A stretch of 64,000 nt of DNA from contig CAJNYU010001115.1 of NCBI GenBank assembly GCA_905331475.1, forward strand, positions 62,001 through 126,000. Direction: 5' to 3'. Source of the DNA: Rotaria socialis. Lineage: Eukaryota > Rotifera > Eurotatoria > Philodinida > Philodinidae. Shown here piece after piece: positions 23,393 through 34,400 of the stretch. The translations under genes and the position numbers were made by a program. Positions within the stretch are counted from its first letter, which is position 1, and the number at the start of each line of letters is the position of its first letter. The notes beneath the pieces were generated by a model. That model did no database searches. It saw nothing but the letters and a program-made list of their open reading frames with translations, and had not been told where the DNA came from.

Positions 23393-24637
23393 TTAATATA
23401 AATTAATACCTTCGCTTGTTCTTATACCGATAATAAACTTACCCCATTGAATAATATTCCAAGGTTGATGAGCATATTTATCGGCTTTTAAAAGTTTACC
23501 ACCATTAGATACATGATAAAGTCGACGATTTAACGCATCGACGACCATCCATTGTTCGCCGTGAAGTAAACAACAACGAAATCCTTCTCCCACGTCAACT
23601 GACCAAAGACGCTGAAAATTAATGGTCGACCGTAGATCAAGACGTGTTTTATCAGTTTCTGGATTAAAGATAACCATGGCAAGTGTTTTTTGATTAGCTC
23701 GGATATCGAACACATATTCAGATTCTGCGCATGCCTCCGGTGGACGTCTTTCTTTGCTGTTTTTACTCGACGGTGGTATTTTATATTCAAAAATAGTTGG
23801 GCCCACTCCTTGTGTCAATAGGAACAATGCAGAATCAGAACAAGTTACTCGACTCAATTCGTTTTCCGACGATAATGGCGATTTTGTAATAGCCATAGTA
23901 CTTGGCTCAATTGTAAAGATATCTTTGTTTGCTACTAACATGAATCGACCCAGTGCTTGTGACCAACAAATATCCCAAACTTCACCCTGAGTCCATGGTG
24001 CTTGTTTAATAATTGCAAGATGTCGATCAAGCAATGAAAGATTCGGTGGCTGATGTACTAGTAAATATTTATCATTACTAGCCATAGCTGGAAATTCATC
24101 GAATGATAATTTCATAGTTCGACAAGGCGGAGGTAAAGGAAATATATCTCGAATAATAAGATCACCGTCAATAACTAGTGGGTGAATAGTAAAACGAAGA
24201 CTTTGAAATTCGCTAAACTTCTGTTCAATTAATCGAATATCTTGTGTCAGTAGATCAATATCTTGTTGAACTGCATCGTGCTTTCGCATGAGTCTGTCCA
24301 TTGTATGTCGTACTCGTTCTACTTCTTTTTCTAGTTTTCCACGTCTATCATCAATAAAATCCCGCCGTTTTGATTCATAATAGTCTTCGACTGTTTTATG
24401 AGCTTCAACACGCCATTTTTCCAATGCTACAAGATAAGAAGGTTCGATAGAGGCGAATTTATTCAAACGTTTAGCCAGTCCATTAATTTTATCAGAGAGA
24501 GGTGGTATTTTATTATTAATCCGGCCAAAATGTTGTGCTAAATGTTCCATACAATAACATTTATCACAGCATATACATACCGTCCGCGATGGGCTTTTGC
24601 ACGCTTCGATAGAACATGGTCTACTCGACGTTGCCAT
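23393..24637 (-). CDS. B-box-like zinc finger / coiled-coil protein, intronless
   Basis: A single 414-residue frame. The first 36 residues hold a Cys/His cluster (C8, C13, C21, C23, C24, C27, C29, H32, H36; CICCDKCYCMEHLAQH) that looks like a B-box-type zinc-binding module. Residues about 75-155 are charged and helical, with heptad-like spacing (EKEVERVRHTMDRLMRKH, QQDIDLLTQDIRLIEQKF), as in the coiled coil that follows B-boxes in TRIM proteins. The C-terminal 240 residues are rich in short hydrophobic strands separated by turns, such as VWDICWSQALGRFMLVANKD, and resemble a beta-propeller (WD/NHL-like), though no repeat is clean. There is no RING. Its partner and role are unknown. The absence of introns could mean retroposition or simple loss. 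Confidence 0.75.
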   Translation of the reverse strand: MATSSRPCSIEACKSPSRTVCICCDKCYCMEHLAQHFGRINNKIPPLSDKINGLAKRLNKFASIEPSYLVALEKWRVEAHKTVEDYYESKRRDFIDDRRGKLEKEVERVRHTMDRLMRKHDAVQQDIDLLTQDIRLIEQKFSEFQSLRFTIHPLVIDGDLIIRDIFPLPPPCRTMKLSFDEFPAMASNDKYLLVHQPPNLSLLDRHLAIIKQAPWTQGEVWDICWSQALGRFMLVANKDIFTIEPSTMAITKSPLSSENELSRVTCSDSALFLLTQGVGPTIFEYKIPPSSKNSKERRPPEACAESEYVFDIRANQKTLAMVIFNPETDKTRLDLRSTINFQRLWSVDVGEGFRCCLLHGEQWMVVDALNRRLYHVSNGGKLLKADKYAHQPWNIIQWGKFIIGIRTSEGINLY

Positions 24638-25159
24638 CTTCTATTTCAAACGAGACACGTATGCTTCGTTCAACACTAGAATGTATGAAAAGTCAATTGT
24701 TTACATATAACATGCACGCCATAAAATTTTCTTTAAATGGTATTAACGAACGGTGAGAAGAAAATATGAGAGCGAATAGTCAGAATTGTAAAAAAAAGAA
24801 AACAAAGTATGTTTTAATTGCTTGGTGTACAAAATATGTTGTTGTTAAGGTTTTTTCGTTTCTTTCAAACTGTTTCATATTGTAAATCAATGAAAACTTT
24901 CAAATGATGGTGCACGCTGATCGTTACTCAATCCTCAAAACTTAAAAGACAACATTGTTGTGGTAGTTATCATATTGATTCATGTTTTTGTTTGACTACA
25001 GATTGCAAAAGCAATAATTTCGATTTATTATCGAATTTATCAAAACAGATTCTACGTATGTTTCGAATCGTTGTAGTAGAAATTTTCCTATAATTTGAAA
25101 ACTACGCTTTTATAACTATTAGTGTGTAATTTAATGAAGAACAACATTAGTTTTGTACT
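24638..25159. other. Intergenic region upstream of the B-box gene
   Basis: AT-rich, with no gene seen. It should contain the promoter of the B-box gene (minus strand). Confidence 0.45.
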
Positions 25160-25364
25160 CAGATGAATGCATTAATTCGACGTAATTTTGTAGGATAATT
25201 AATAGTGCATATCCAATACTTAGTAGTTGTTGTTATGCTTTATTTAATTTAAAAGTATATTCATCGGTAACTAGTAGAGGTTTTCCTTTATTTGAATTTA
25301 TAAATGAAATAGCTGGAGATTTTGCTTGGATTTCACCAGTTAAAATTACGAAAACTTCAACCAT
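25160..25364 (-). pseudogene. FLYWCH zinc-finger relic
   Basis: On the minus strand a frame starts at 25364 and reads MVEVFVILTGEIQAKS and then SNKGKPLLVTDEYTFKLNKA before a TAA at 25233-25235. Shifting frame at that point continues the domain: TTTTKYWICTINYPTKLRR, until a TGA at 25160-25162. The combined pattern (Gly-Lys-Pro-Leu-Leu-Val, an aromatic, Lys-Leu-Asn-Lys, then Tyr-Trp-x-Cys) is the first two thirds of a FLYWCH zinc finger. The expected later Cys and His ligands are not present. FLYWCH domains often travel with MULE-type transposases and are abundant in some animal genomes, so this may be debris of such an element or of a FLYWCH gene. Confidence 0.65.
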
Positions 25365-25429
25365 GACAATACAATTTTAGTTATATAATAATTCTTTGTT
25401 CAATTCTTTTATTTTACTGGTATCAATAG

Positions 25430-25651
25430 TTAATCATCCCTGTTAATACTGGCTGAAATTCTACACTTCACAGATCGAGAAATCCCACACCAAATCCGGA
25501 AACCGGAATCCGATGATAGTTCTGTAGGATCCGACAAAATCCGATAAGATCCTACTGGATGCGAGTCGGGTCGGATGGGTTCCGATTGGTTCCCACTGTT
25601 GGATTGCTTGACCTGGGTTTCGACATTTTCCCAGCACCCCGTTTTGTTCAA
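25430..25651. other. GC-rich patch with repeated TCCGA/TCGGA words
   Basis: A patch of about 220 bp stands out from its AT-rich surroundings. It contains many imperfect copies of ATCCGA, GGATCC and TCGGAT. It has a minus-strand open frame rich in Ser, Arg and Pro that matches nothing known. It may be part of a degenerate tandem repeat or mobile element. No terminal repeats were seen. Confidence 0.35.
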
Positions 25652-25996
25652 TTACAATTGTTAATAATTCGTATTGTATTTGTTAAGTGTATTGTATGTT
25701 CGAATTGCAATGGCTAATTTTAAACTCATTAAGATTTTGTATTAAGACTCAAAATTGATAAATATCTATTTTATTGTATGCATACTCAACAGTGTTTATG
25801 CTAAATAAAACTCAAGAAACAGAGGGAAATCTCTCATAAACAGTGTAAAAAATAATCAATTTATAATTTTATTCGATATTAAACAGAGAAAAACTTCATG
25901 GAATACAAATTTCCTCGAATATCAATAGAACAATACTGATAGGAATGCTCACGAGTTCAATATATTACCAATTTACAGTACAAGTTGGTGATTCGA

Positions 25997-27073
25997 CTAT
26001 TTTTCTATGCCTTCAATACGTTCACTGATTGTATTGAAAATTCGATCGAAAATTCTCGATTGTTTACCATAGTTTCTCCCACTCTTTCCAAGTCGATGGT
26101 GTAAGTCATGATCTTCAATAGTAATTTCCATTTTAAATGGTCGAAGAACTTCACCGATAATTGGATGAGTCCAATAAACACGTGCGCCACTATGTCCCAT
26201 TCCTTCGACATACACAAGAATACATTGAGCAATCCAAAATTCATGTGCTGATAATGGCATAACTAAAGATGCGCCGAGAGGAATTAAAGCAATTTCAATA
26301 ACTTCTTGAATATCACCGGCGAGAATCGATTGAAGCGGTGTTGGATGTTTTGTCGAATGATGTTTGCTATGGTATTTCCAAAGAAAAGGAAATGTATGTA
26401 CTGCACGATGATAGAAATAAAAGAAAAAATCTAAAGCTATCAACCATAGACCAATCTTAATTGGAAAAGCCCATGAAATAGAATGGCCAAGTAACGGAGG
26501 AGCATAACGATTGTAGCCACCTAGAATTAAACCGCCAGCCGTACGCACTATTGTATATAGTAGAACAGTTCGAATTAGTGGATACACATCCTTATCCGCA
26601 ACATAATCACGTGGTCTTTTGTGCTCATCAAAGGTACCATATACATCCATGTAATAAGTAAGATGTTTAATTAAATTCAGAATGAAAACAATAAAAGCTA
26701 TATGATAGAATATCAATGTTACAATTGGATGCCAAGTATGAAAATAACTATTTTCCGGTACCATATAATACCAAAGTGCTTGAATCATTAATGCTGGTGC
26801 AATCATAATAGCTAACCATGCGCGCTCGTGCCAAGCACTAAGTTTAGGCGGTGGATTGGGATTTTGGGGTTGTACAATGTAACATCTGTCACTGGCAAGA
26901 TCGAGCGTAGCAAGACGCTCCCAGATATTTCGTTTTTTATATGGTTTTTGTACCCAGTTAGCAGTTGTACGAAGTTTATAAGTAACAGGTGCCGAAGGTT
27001 GATGTTGAAGATCTGCATCAGCTGTAGAATCTCGTGGCTTGACAAGAATTGTTTTGGTGTCAACGCTCGACAT
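25997..27073 (-). CDS. Fatty acid hydroxylase / sterol desaturase family protein, intronless
   Basis: These integral membrane di-iron enzymes hydroxylate or desaturate sterols and fatty acids, usually in the ER. The 358-residue protein has several membrane helices (about 86-103, 118-135, 165-185, 205-221, 262-280) and all the expected metal-binding histidine clusters: HRAVH at 222-226, HSKHH at 235-239, H294 in EGMGHSG, and DHDLHH at 321-326. The first 80 residues are a soluble, Pro-rich leader. The C-terminus continues with a basic tail and ends EGIEK, with no dilysine signal. The frame has no intron, unlike most genes here, and the arrangement resembles fungal and plant members as much as animal ones; transfer is possible but not shown. 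Substrate is unknown. The ATG is the first in the frame. Confidence 0.88.
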   Translation of the reverse strand: MSSVDTKTILVKPRDSTADADLQHQPSAPVTYKLRTTANWVQKPYKKRNIWERLATLDLASDRCYIVQPQNPNPPPKLSAWHERAWLAIMIAPALMIQALWYYMVPENSYFHTWHPIVTLIFYHIAFIVFILNLIKHLTYYMDVYGTFDEHKRPRDYVADKDVYPLIRTVLLYTIVRTAGGLILGGYNRYAPPLLGHSISWAFPIKIGLWLIALDFFFYFYHRAVHTFPFLWKYHSKHHSTKHPTPLQSILAGDIQEVIEIALIPLGASLVMPLSAHEFWIAQCILVYVEGMGHSGARVYWTHPIIGEVLRPFKMEITIEDHDLHHRLGKSGRNYGKQSRIFDRIFNTISERIEGIEK

Positions 27074-28415
27074 AATATTTAAATCAAGAGGAGTATTTTG
27101 TTACTGAATGTTAAAATAAATAGACGCTTGTATCTCTCTATGCGTTTACTGGCGATATATATATATATATAACTCTCTAGGGTCATGTGCAACAAGTTGC
27201 GTATTTTGCTATACTATCTTGTGAAATTATGAATCATTTATAATTTATTTTTGCTGATACCAGTTTTTAAAACGTTAGAAGAACAAAATAAGAGAGGTAG
27301 ATAACAACAAAATTAACGCTGATCATGTTTGTTTCTAGCTCTTTCTTATCTGTTTTCAGTCTATTGAGTTCTCGTCGTTCGAAATGAAGCATTAAAAATA
27401 GAGCGAACTTTATAAAAGAAGAAAAGATATGAGTACGCTCGCGCGGCGTAAACCATGCAGTTCTTGTCCGCTTTTATTCTACTATGAATCATCAAATTAG
27501 TAAGAAATTTTAAAAAAGTCACCTAGAAGTCCTATCTATGGTGATGTGTTTAAAATTCGTGGTCACATATTTCGATTCATAAACTGGTTATTACGTGTCA
27601 GGTTATGAAAGGTACGAACTTTGCGCACTAGATAAAAAATACCATACTATCTCGTTAATCAAAAATTAATGAAACATAGCAATGATATTCTAAAGAAAGC
27701 TGAAAAAAGTAAATGTTTAGTCGGCGTTCTTCTTGCTGATAGACAGATGCAATACTACTAATACTCATTTGTCCAATTTAGGATACATCAGTATCTATGG
27801 GCACGATCTGTTTCGAACTCATTACTAAAAAATTGTTTACGTGATGAGTGCATAAAATTCATTGAAAAAAGATATTGATACGTCCGACTACTTATCTAGT
27901 ACGAACTTTTTCTTCTCGTATCTCGTATCATTTCACCTTACCTTATACAATCACTGATATAAAGAATTCAACCTAGAGCCGTGCCTCTTCGGTGCAATGA
28001 CGAAGAAGAGAAATAAATTTTTAAAAAAAGACATGCTCGTCATCATAGTGTTTATTTAAAAAAAACTTGATCTAAGAATTGACATTTTAAAAACACATCG
28101 ATTTTAATAAATGGTCAGGGTAGATTCTCTTTATTTAATGAAAACATTGTCCTAATCACACGCACACACACATAAAGATAAAAGACCGTGAATGAGAGGT
28201 ATAAAAAAAAAGAAACCGTACAAATTGTGCAAAAATAGTGCAAGACCGTGTGTGATTTAAGAAAATGACAAAAATCATTTAGTCTCTTTTTTTATAAATC
28301 ATTTCATATCGATTAGAACGAAAAGAAAGAAAGAAGGAAAGAAAGAAATTAGCACCTTAATTATTAGAAGCAAATAAAAATCACCGGCGAGGCTAATAAG
28401 TCAAAATAAATTCTA
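27074..28415. other. Intergenic region before the ryanodine receptor 3' end
   Basis: About 1.3 kb, AT-rich, with a (TA)n run at 27155-27171. It holds the promoter side of the hydroxylase gene and the 3' UTR of the ryanodine receptor, both on the minus strand. A GAAA-rich run lies near 28320-28350. No gene was recognised. Confidence 0.5.
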
Positions 28416-31400
28416 TTAACTCTCTGTTGATGTCGCACCACCGCCTCCCGGTTCATACTGGCGTCGAAAACAATCGCCAACAGGAAAAAAGTCCCACCGG
28501 CGACTTTGATACATTTCCCAAACGTAACTTTCCTAAATTCAAAAAAAAAATCATATTCAGAAATTTAATCAAATAGAAATAAACTTGTCCAGTATGTTCT
28601 GTATCGGGTTTATTTAGAAGATGTGTTAAGAAAAACATATAATTTGCAAAGTTATGTTCGGCTGATGTGTGTGTCTGTGAATAGAATAATTAATAGTAAA
28701 TTTATAGACTCATTGATCTATTTCTTACTTCAAAACCATGCGGTTCTTTATCAAAATAATCCTGTCCAATACCACAGATAAAACACTTTGACTAAAATAT
28801 AAATAAAAAAGAATAGAATATTCTTTAATTTTAGTTTTTTACTTCAAGCGTTTCTTTGACAGAATCGAGTTGTTCTCGAAGATCACCAAACGCATCAATA
28901 ATTAAACCTTGAATGATGGCAAGTAGGATAACGATGATGAAAAAGAAGAATGTTATATCAAAAACAATCCGATATAATTCAAGTGCATCTCCATTCGGTG
29001 ATTCAAGTTCATCACCAATACCGCCACCAGCTCGAATACCAGAATACATGTGAAATTTAAAACACTATTAGAAAAATATACATTAGGATTATTATTATTA
29101 TTATTATTATCATTTGATTTAACTTACAGTCAACATATCTTTGCAATTTTCTTCTTTTTCTTCGTCTTCTTCTTTCGTATAAAATTTCCGAAAGAAATTA
29201 AATGCAATAACTGTATAAAGATAGACAACTACTGCCATTAGCAGTATGGTTAGAACCAACTAATTAATTAGAAAAAAAAATTTTGTTACAAAACAAAATG
29301 TATAATTTCAAAATAAAAAGTACCTGCCGACCATTGTGAGTAATCGATTTTAAGATTGTACTTAAGGCTTTAACACTGATGGCAACATCGAGCAAATGAA
29401 TGGCAAAGACGAAAAATGAAAAATTGCCAATAACGGAAAATATGAAGTAAAAGAATACATAGAGAAACGACTAGAAAAAAAAACGAATGATCGATATTAT
29501 TGGTAAAAAGTGTTCATGTAGGCAAAGTCTATAAAGTCAGCTGTATTTAATATGTCTTTAAAAATTGTGTTTGAACTTCTGTCTGGTTCGGCACAGAATA
29601 ATGATGAGTATCTCTTGAATCCAATGGGTCTCTATTTTAGATCTTGAAATTTACTAATATCATTTTTCTCTGTATGATTTTCAGACTGAAAACTAGAATG
29701 TACGACGCAGAATCACAGGTAGTAATCATTTTAGCAAGAATAGTAAGCTTAGAGTCGATATATTCATACTTATTCTATCTAATTATCATTAGTCATATCT
29801 TTTTGGAGCCGTATTTTTGCTACTTACATTATCCGTAAAAATAACACCCCATTTCCAAACTTGATATCGCATATCGACAGATTTTATTCTAAGTAAAATA
29901 TAGGATATAAAATTCCAAGAGAAAAATATTTCTATTATTGATTCTCCATACTTTCCCCATAGGCCAGTTTCAACTGGTTTGACAACTTCAAATTTTCCTG
30001 GCGTATCATTTTTTTCCATACCCAAAAATCGACTTAGCTCATCATAATCAAATTGATCTGAATATTTATTTCGCACTTTTTTCTTCACAAACTTATCCCA
30101 ATAGGAATCAGGAAATGATTGCGAACTTATAACCAGTTTATGCCATTCACGCGATAAATACGATAATATCCAAGAATTCGTTTCACTTGGCTGATCGATT
30201 AGCCAAGCGCCTTCAAATTCTAATTTACGGGCTATTTCTTTTTCTCGTTTGAATATAACCAGAGGAACCTAAAAGTCGAAAGATATCGAACACACGAACT
30301 CAAAACAAAAATTTAACTCGTACTTTTAATTTATAATAACTAATCATCATCAGAAATGCGACGCACGAATGTAAAAATGCACTTATTTTTAATAGATAAA
30401 CCATATAGTAATTTTTCGGGTCCATCATAATTACTTCGTTTTCATCGTCATCAATACTTTCAATTGCATCCAATGGAATTGGTTCGTCATTTGCTGACGG
30501 TAATGGCATAGCCTAGAATTTGTCAAATAATTATATGAATTGTTCATTGTATCAATACTACCTTATAGAACAGCATAAGAAAATTAATTACAAACGCAAG
30601 ACAAAGAGCCATAAATTTCAATTGATGATAATTTCTTGCTACCAATGCCTGTTTGGTGAGAAAAAGAAAAGATAAGTTCGTCGAGCGAATAAATGAAAGT
30701 GTTTGCTTCAATTACCAAAGCTTTCTTTCCGTAATCTGTTCTTGGAGGTGGTTCAGGTCGAATATAATCATCGTCTTCTGTTGTTGTTCCGCTGAGATTG
30801 ATTATCGGCGCTTTCTGTTGATAGTCACCTTGAGCGTTAACCTTTTCAAAAATATAATATAAGAATCAAAACTATTCGAATTATTGCGAATTTACTTCGA
30901 GTGCTTGTTTCGACTTTTCAGTTCCGTTTGTTGATAAATTAAATGTTGTTGCTGATTGCGATTGACCTATAGCGGGAGCTCTCGTTGAGTACGCTGTTGT
31001 GCTGGCTGATGATGTTATGGTTTGCCCTGTTGATGAATCAATTCCGTTAACAAGTAGTGATTTTTGATCAGAGTCCAACGTTTGAGCACTATCGAAATTG
31101 AGTAAATTTATTTCATCATCAAGTAAAGATGGTCTACGAAATTCATGAATAAGAAAATCAGTATCTATAGACTAGATAAAACTTATTACCTATGGTCTGC
31201 TGGTGAATCACAACTAAGATCGATGCCAAAGGCGTTCATTGGTATTGATTCTTCTAGAGCATTGAATCCAATTTTTGCAACACTAATTGAAGCTGAAAAT
31301 ATAAAAATAGTTTTTTATTAAATAAATCGTGCCAAAACGGAATGCGGACGCTTGAACAAGGTAATGAAAAAGTTTGCGTATAGATTTTTGTAGCCTTGCA

Positions 31401-34400
31401 GAATCCTCGAGATAACGCGTCAATTCATTTTTAAAACATACTACTATAAACAATAGGATTTATGTATGAAAATACTCTCTGCAGGATTTCATCGGCATAC
31501 GTTTGTTTTATTTTTTTTTAATTTCGTTTTACGTACTCGTATTACTAACAAATCAAATCTAAAAACTTACGTAAATGATGATCACGTCGTATGGTTGGCG
31601 GTGGTAGTGCAACTTTTTCTAATTTTACATCTTGTTGATCTTCGCCTGTCATCAAATTCCAAATGCAATACGTCAATGTTCTAAAGAAAGAAAGAAAACA
31701 GCATAATATTTATATGTCATCAAATAAATTACAAAAGCAAAATCATAACGATGATATACAACAAGAAACAAACCGTTTCGTTTTAGTATCTATATCTGAA
31801 CTACTCGATTTATCTCTGCAACGATAATGAAGTTGAGATGAATTTCTTGCATTAAAAAATAAATTCGTTGATTTTGCTCTTTTAAAAAAATGGCGATCAT
31901 CATTGCTGGATTTCTTTGAATGTTTTGAAATAAATAATTGATGATTATCATCATTTTGTTTAGATTTCAATTGAGTGTTATTGGAATTTTCATTATATCG
32001 ATGAAACTTTTTTGTCAATCGATAATAACAGCGTTTAGTCAATAAACATTTCAATATGAAAAAAACATGCAAACTGAAGAAAAATTCAACACTGCAAATT
32101 TCATGCATAAAACTACTTTTTTGTTATTAACATACCTTAATGTATAGATTATGATTATGAATAATAAGCGAATACATTTGATTAGTAATAAAAATAGACT
32201 TTTTATCATATCTTTTAATGTCATTTGACGGAATTGATCGTAGCCACGACGTATTGTGGATGGATGAAGTAAATGAAAGAGACCTTTTATACCGGACCAA
32301 GTATAGGATAAAGCTAATTTAATTGGTTCCGATGTTGTTGGACGACCGCCAGCACCTGTTTCAACATCAGAAAATGGTATTGCTTGAGCTACTTGATCGT
32401 CTTCTTCGCCGCTGAGAGCTACTGCGTGTTGCATCTAAATATATATGTCAATAGGATTGCAATAGATCTAATTCAATAATGAAAGAGTGTTCTGAAAAAA
32501 TAATATGCCTAGAAATATTTTCAAAATTAAATTACGATTGGACATGCAGTAAGCTCGCACTCTGACTTTGTGCTCGTGATGGACGATTCGGGCGAGGATG
32601 CAGATATTATTCAATCAGTTAGAACTGTGTTTTAGATATTTAGGTAATTGATCAAGGCTTTCTTGTGATGTATAGTTAATCACAAAAGTACTATACGATT
32701 TGTGGATCACCTTTTATTCCACTGTTTGGAAGTTTCTACCATAGCCAAGCTTGAAATTCTCTCTTTTATCATTTGACTGAGAATTACCGACCGCATGCAT
32801 TCGAGTTTATGATATACCTAATTATAATATTTATTATTATTTTCCTAAGTAATTCATTACTATCATTGCAGGACATATTAAACTGTTATGAAATCAAAAT
32901 GATTGATAATCAATTGCCGATACCGCTAACTTTGATACTTTCACTCTATTCCCCAGGTTACATATTTGTAAGAAAATCAAACTACTTGAATTGCACGGTT
33001 AGTTTTACATACAATTCTTTTTTTTTAGTTCAGATTATTATCTTTATTCAGATCAATAATTGATAGTCTTCTTGCGAATATTCATAATCAACTTTATGCT
33101 TAAACTCTTACTTCAAAAATCGTATCTTCACAGAAATTAATAAATTGTTCTAATTTTTCTTTATCATCTGTTTCATTGACAACTAGATGTAAGAACGCTT
33201 TTTTCGATTCCTAAAATAAAGCACAATAAAAATTTAAAAAAAAACGAATTTAGAACAAATTAAAAGCGAACTTTAATATGTGGCTTGTTCCATTGCTCAA
33301 TGTTTGACTCTGTTATTTCGAAATATACACGTTCAATATAACCAGCACCACCTTTGATTTCAATTCGACCAAGATAATCTTGAAAGTAGGATAAAAAGCT
33401 TTTAGCTTTATCCATTAAACGTTGTAAACGTATATCATGTGGCATATGTTCAGATAAATTCGTCAATAGAACAGCCATATTAAAGCCGATATCTTTCGCT
33501 GGATTATGAAAACGTTCTGTGAATTCCATAAAATCAATTTTTCCGTCTTGATTCGTATCAACACACATCAATATATAATCAATATCTTGGCTAAATATTG
33601 ACAAAAATGTACGGAAATATTTTCTCCCTTCGGAATAAATTTTTCTATTACTTCGTATACATCTTTTGTGCTTCCATAGCTCGACGAAATTCTTTCGGTG
33701 AAATAAATCCGTCTTTATTGGTATCGAATTCTTGAAAAGCTTCCGATGTTGTTAAACCTTTCATCTTTAGAAATATATCAAAAAATTGCAGTAATAATTC
33801 AACATTCGCCTGTGATTCAATCAACGTGTCAACCATTTGTTTACCAACTAGTAGACAGAAATATATATATATATATATATACATATTGATAGTATTGGAA
33901 TGACTTACTTGGACCATTGAGAACGTTTCCTAAAATGAGGAAAATAAAAATTACAGGTTTGAACAAAAAACCTCTACTACCTTCAAGCATTGATAATAAC
34001 ATGATAATCATGTCTTTTTGTAATTTCATTAATTCACGTAATAATTCAATTTGTAATGGATCCTAAATGAGAAAATTAATAATCGAAACATAAATGGGTT
34101 GTATTCTACTTGAGATAGTTTTCTTTGCATGTGCGCAAAAATATAGAGAAATCCTGCGATTGCATCCCACAATCGACTGTTTGCCAGTGCCAATTGATTT
34201 TGTGGACATGGACCCTAGAAAATTTATTAGTGCATAAAAAAGAGTAGTTGACGTTTTTTGTATTTCAGATGTTGGACGACGAATAAAGATTTATCTTACG
34301 AGGGAAGGTCCCTGAGTGTGTCTCTGGAATTTTGACCAAAAATAAATAGATGTGTCAGGTCAAGTATTGGTATCTCAAATATATACAAATTAGCTGCCCA

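Noticed and set aside
32773-33063. Plus-strand frame with hydrophobic stretches in a ryanodine receptor intron
   Set aside because: AT-rich sequence readily gives Ile/Phe/Leu-rich frames that mimic membrane proteins. There are no flanking exons or known motifs.
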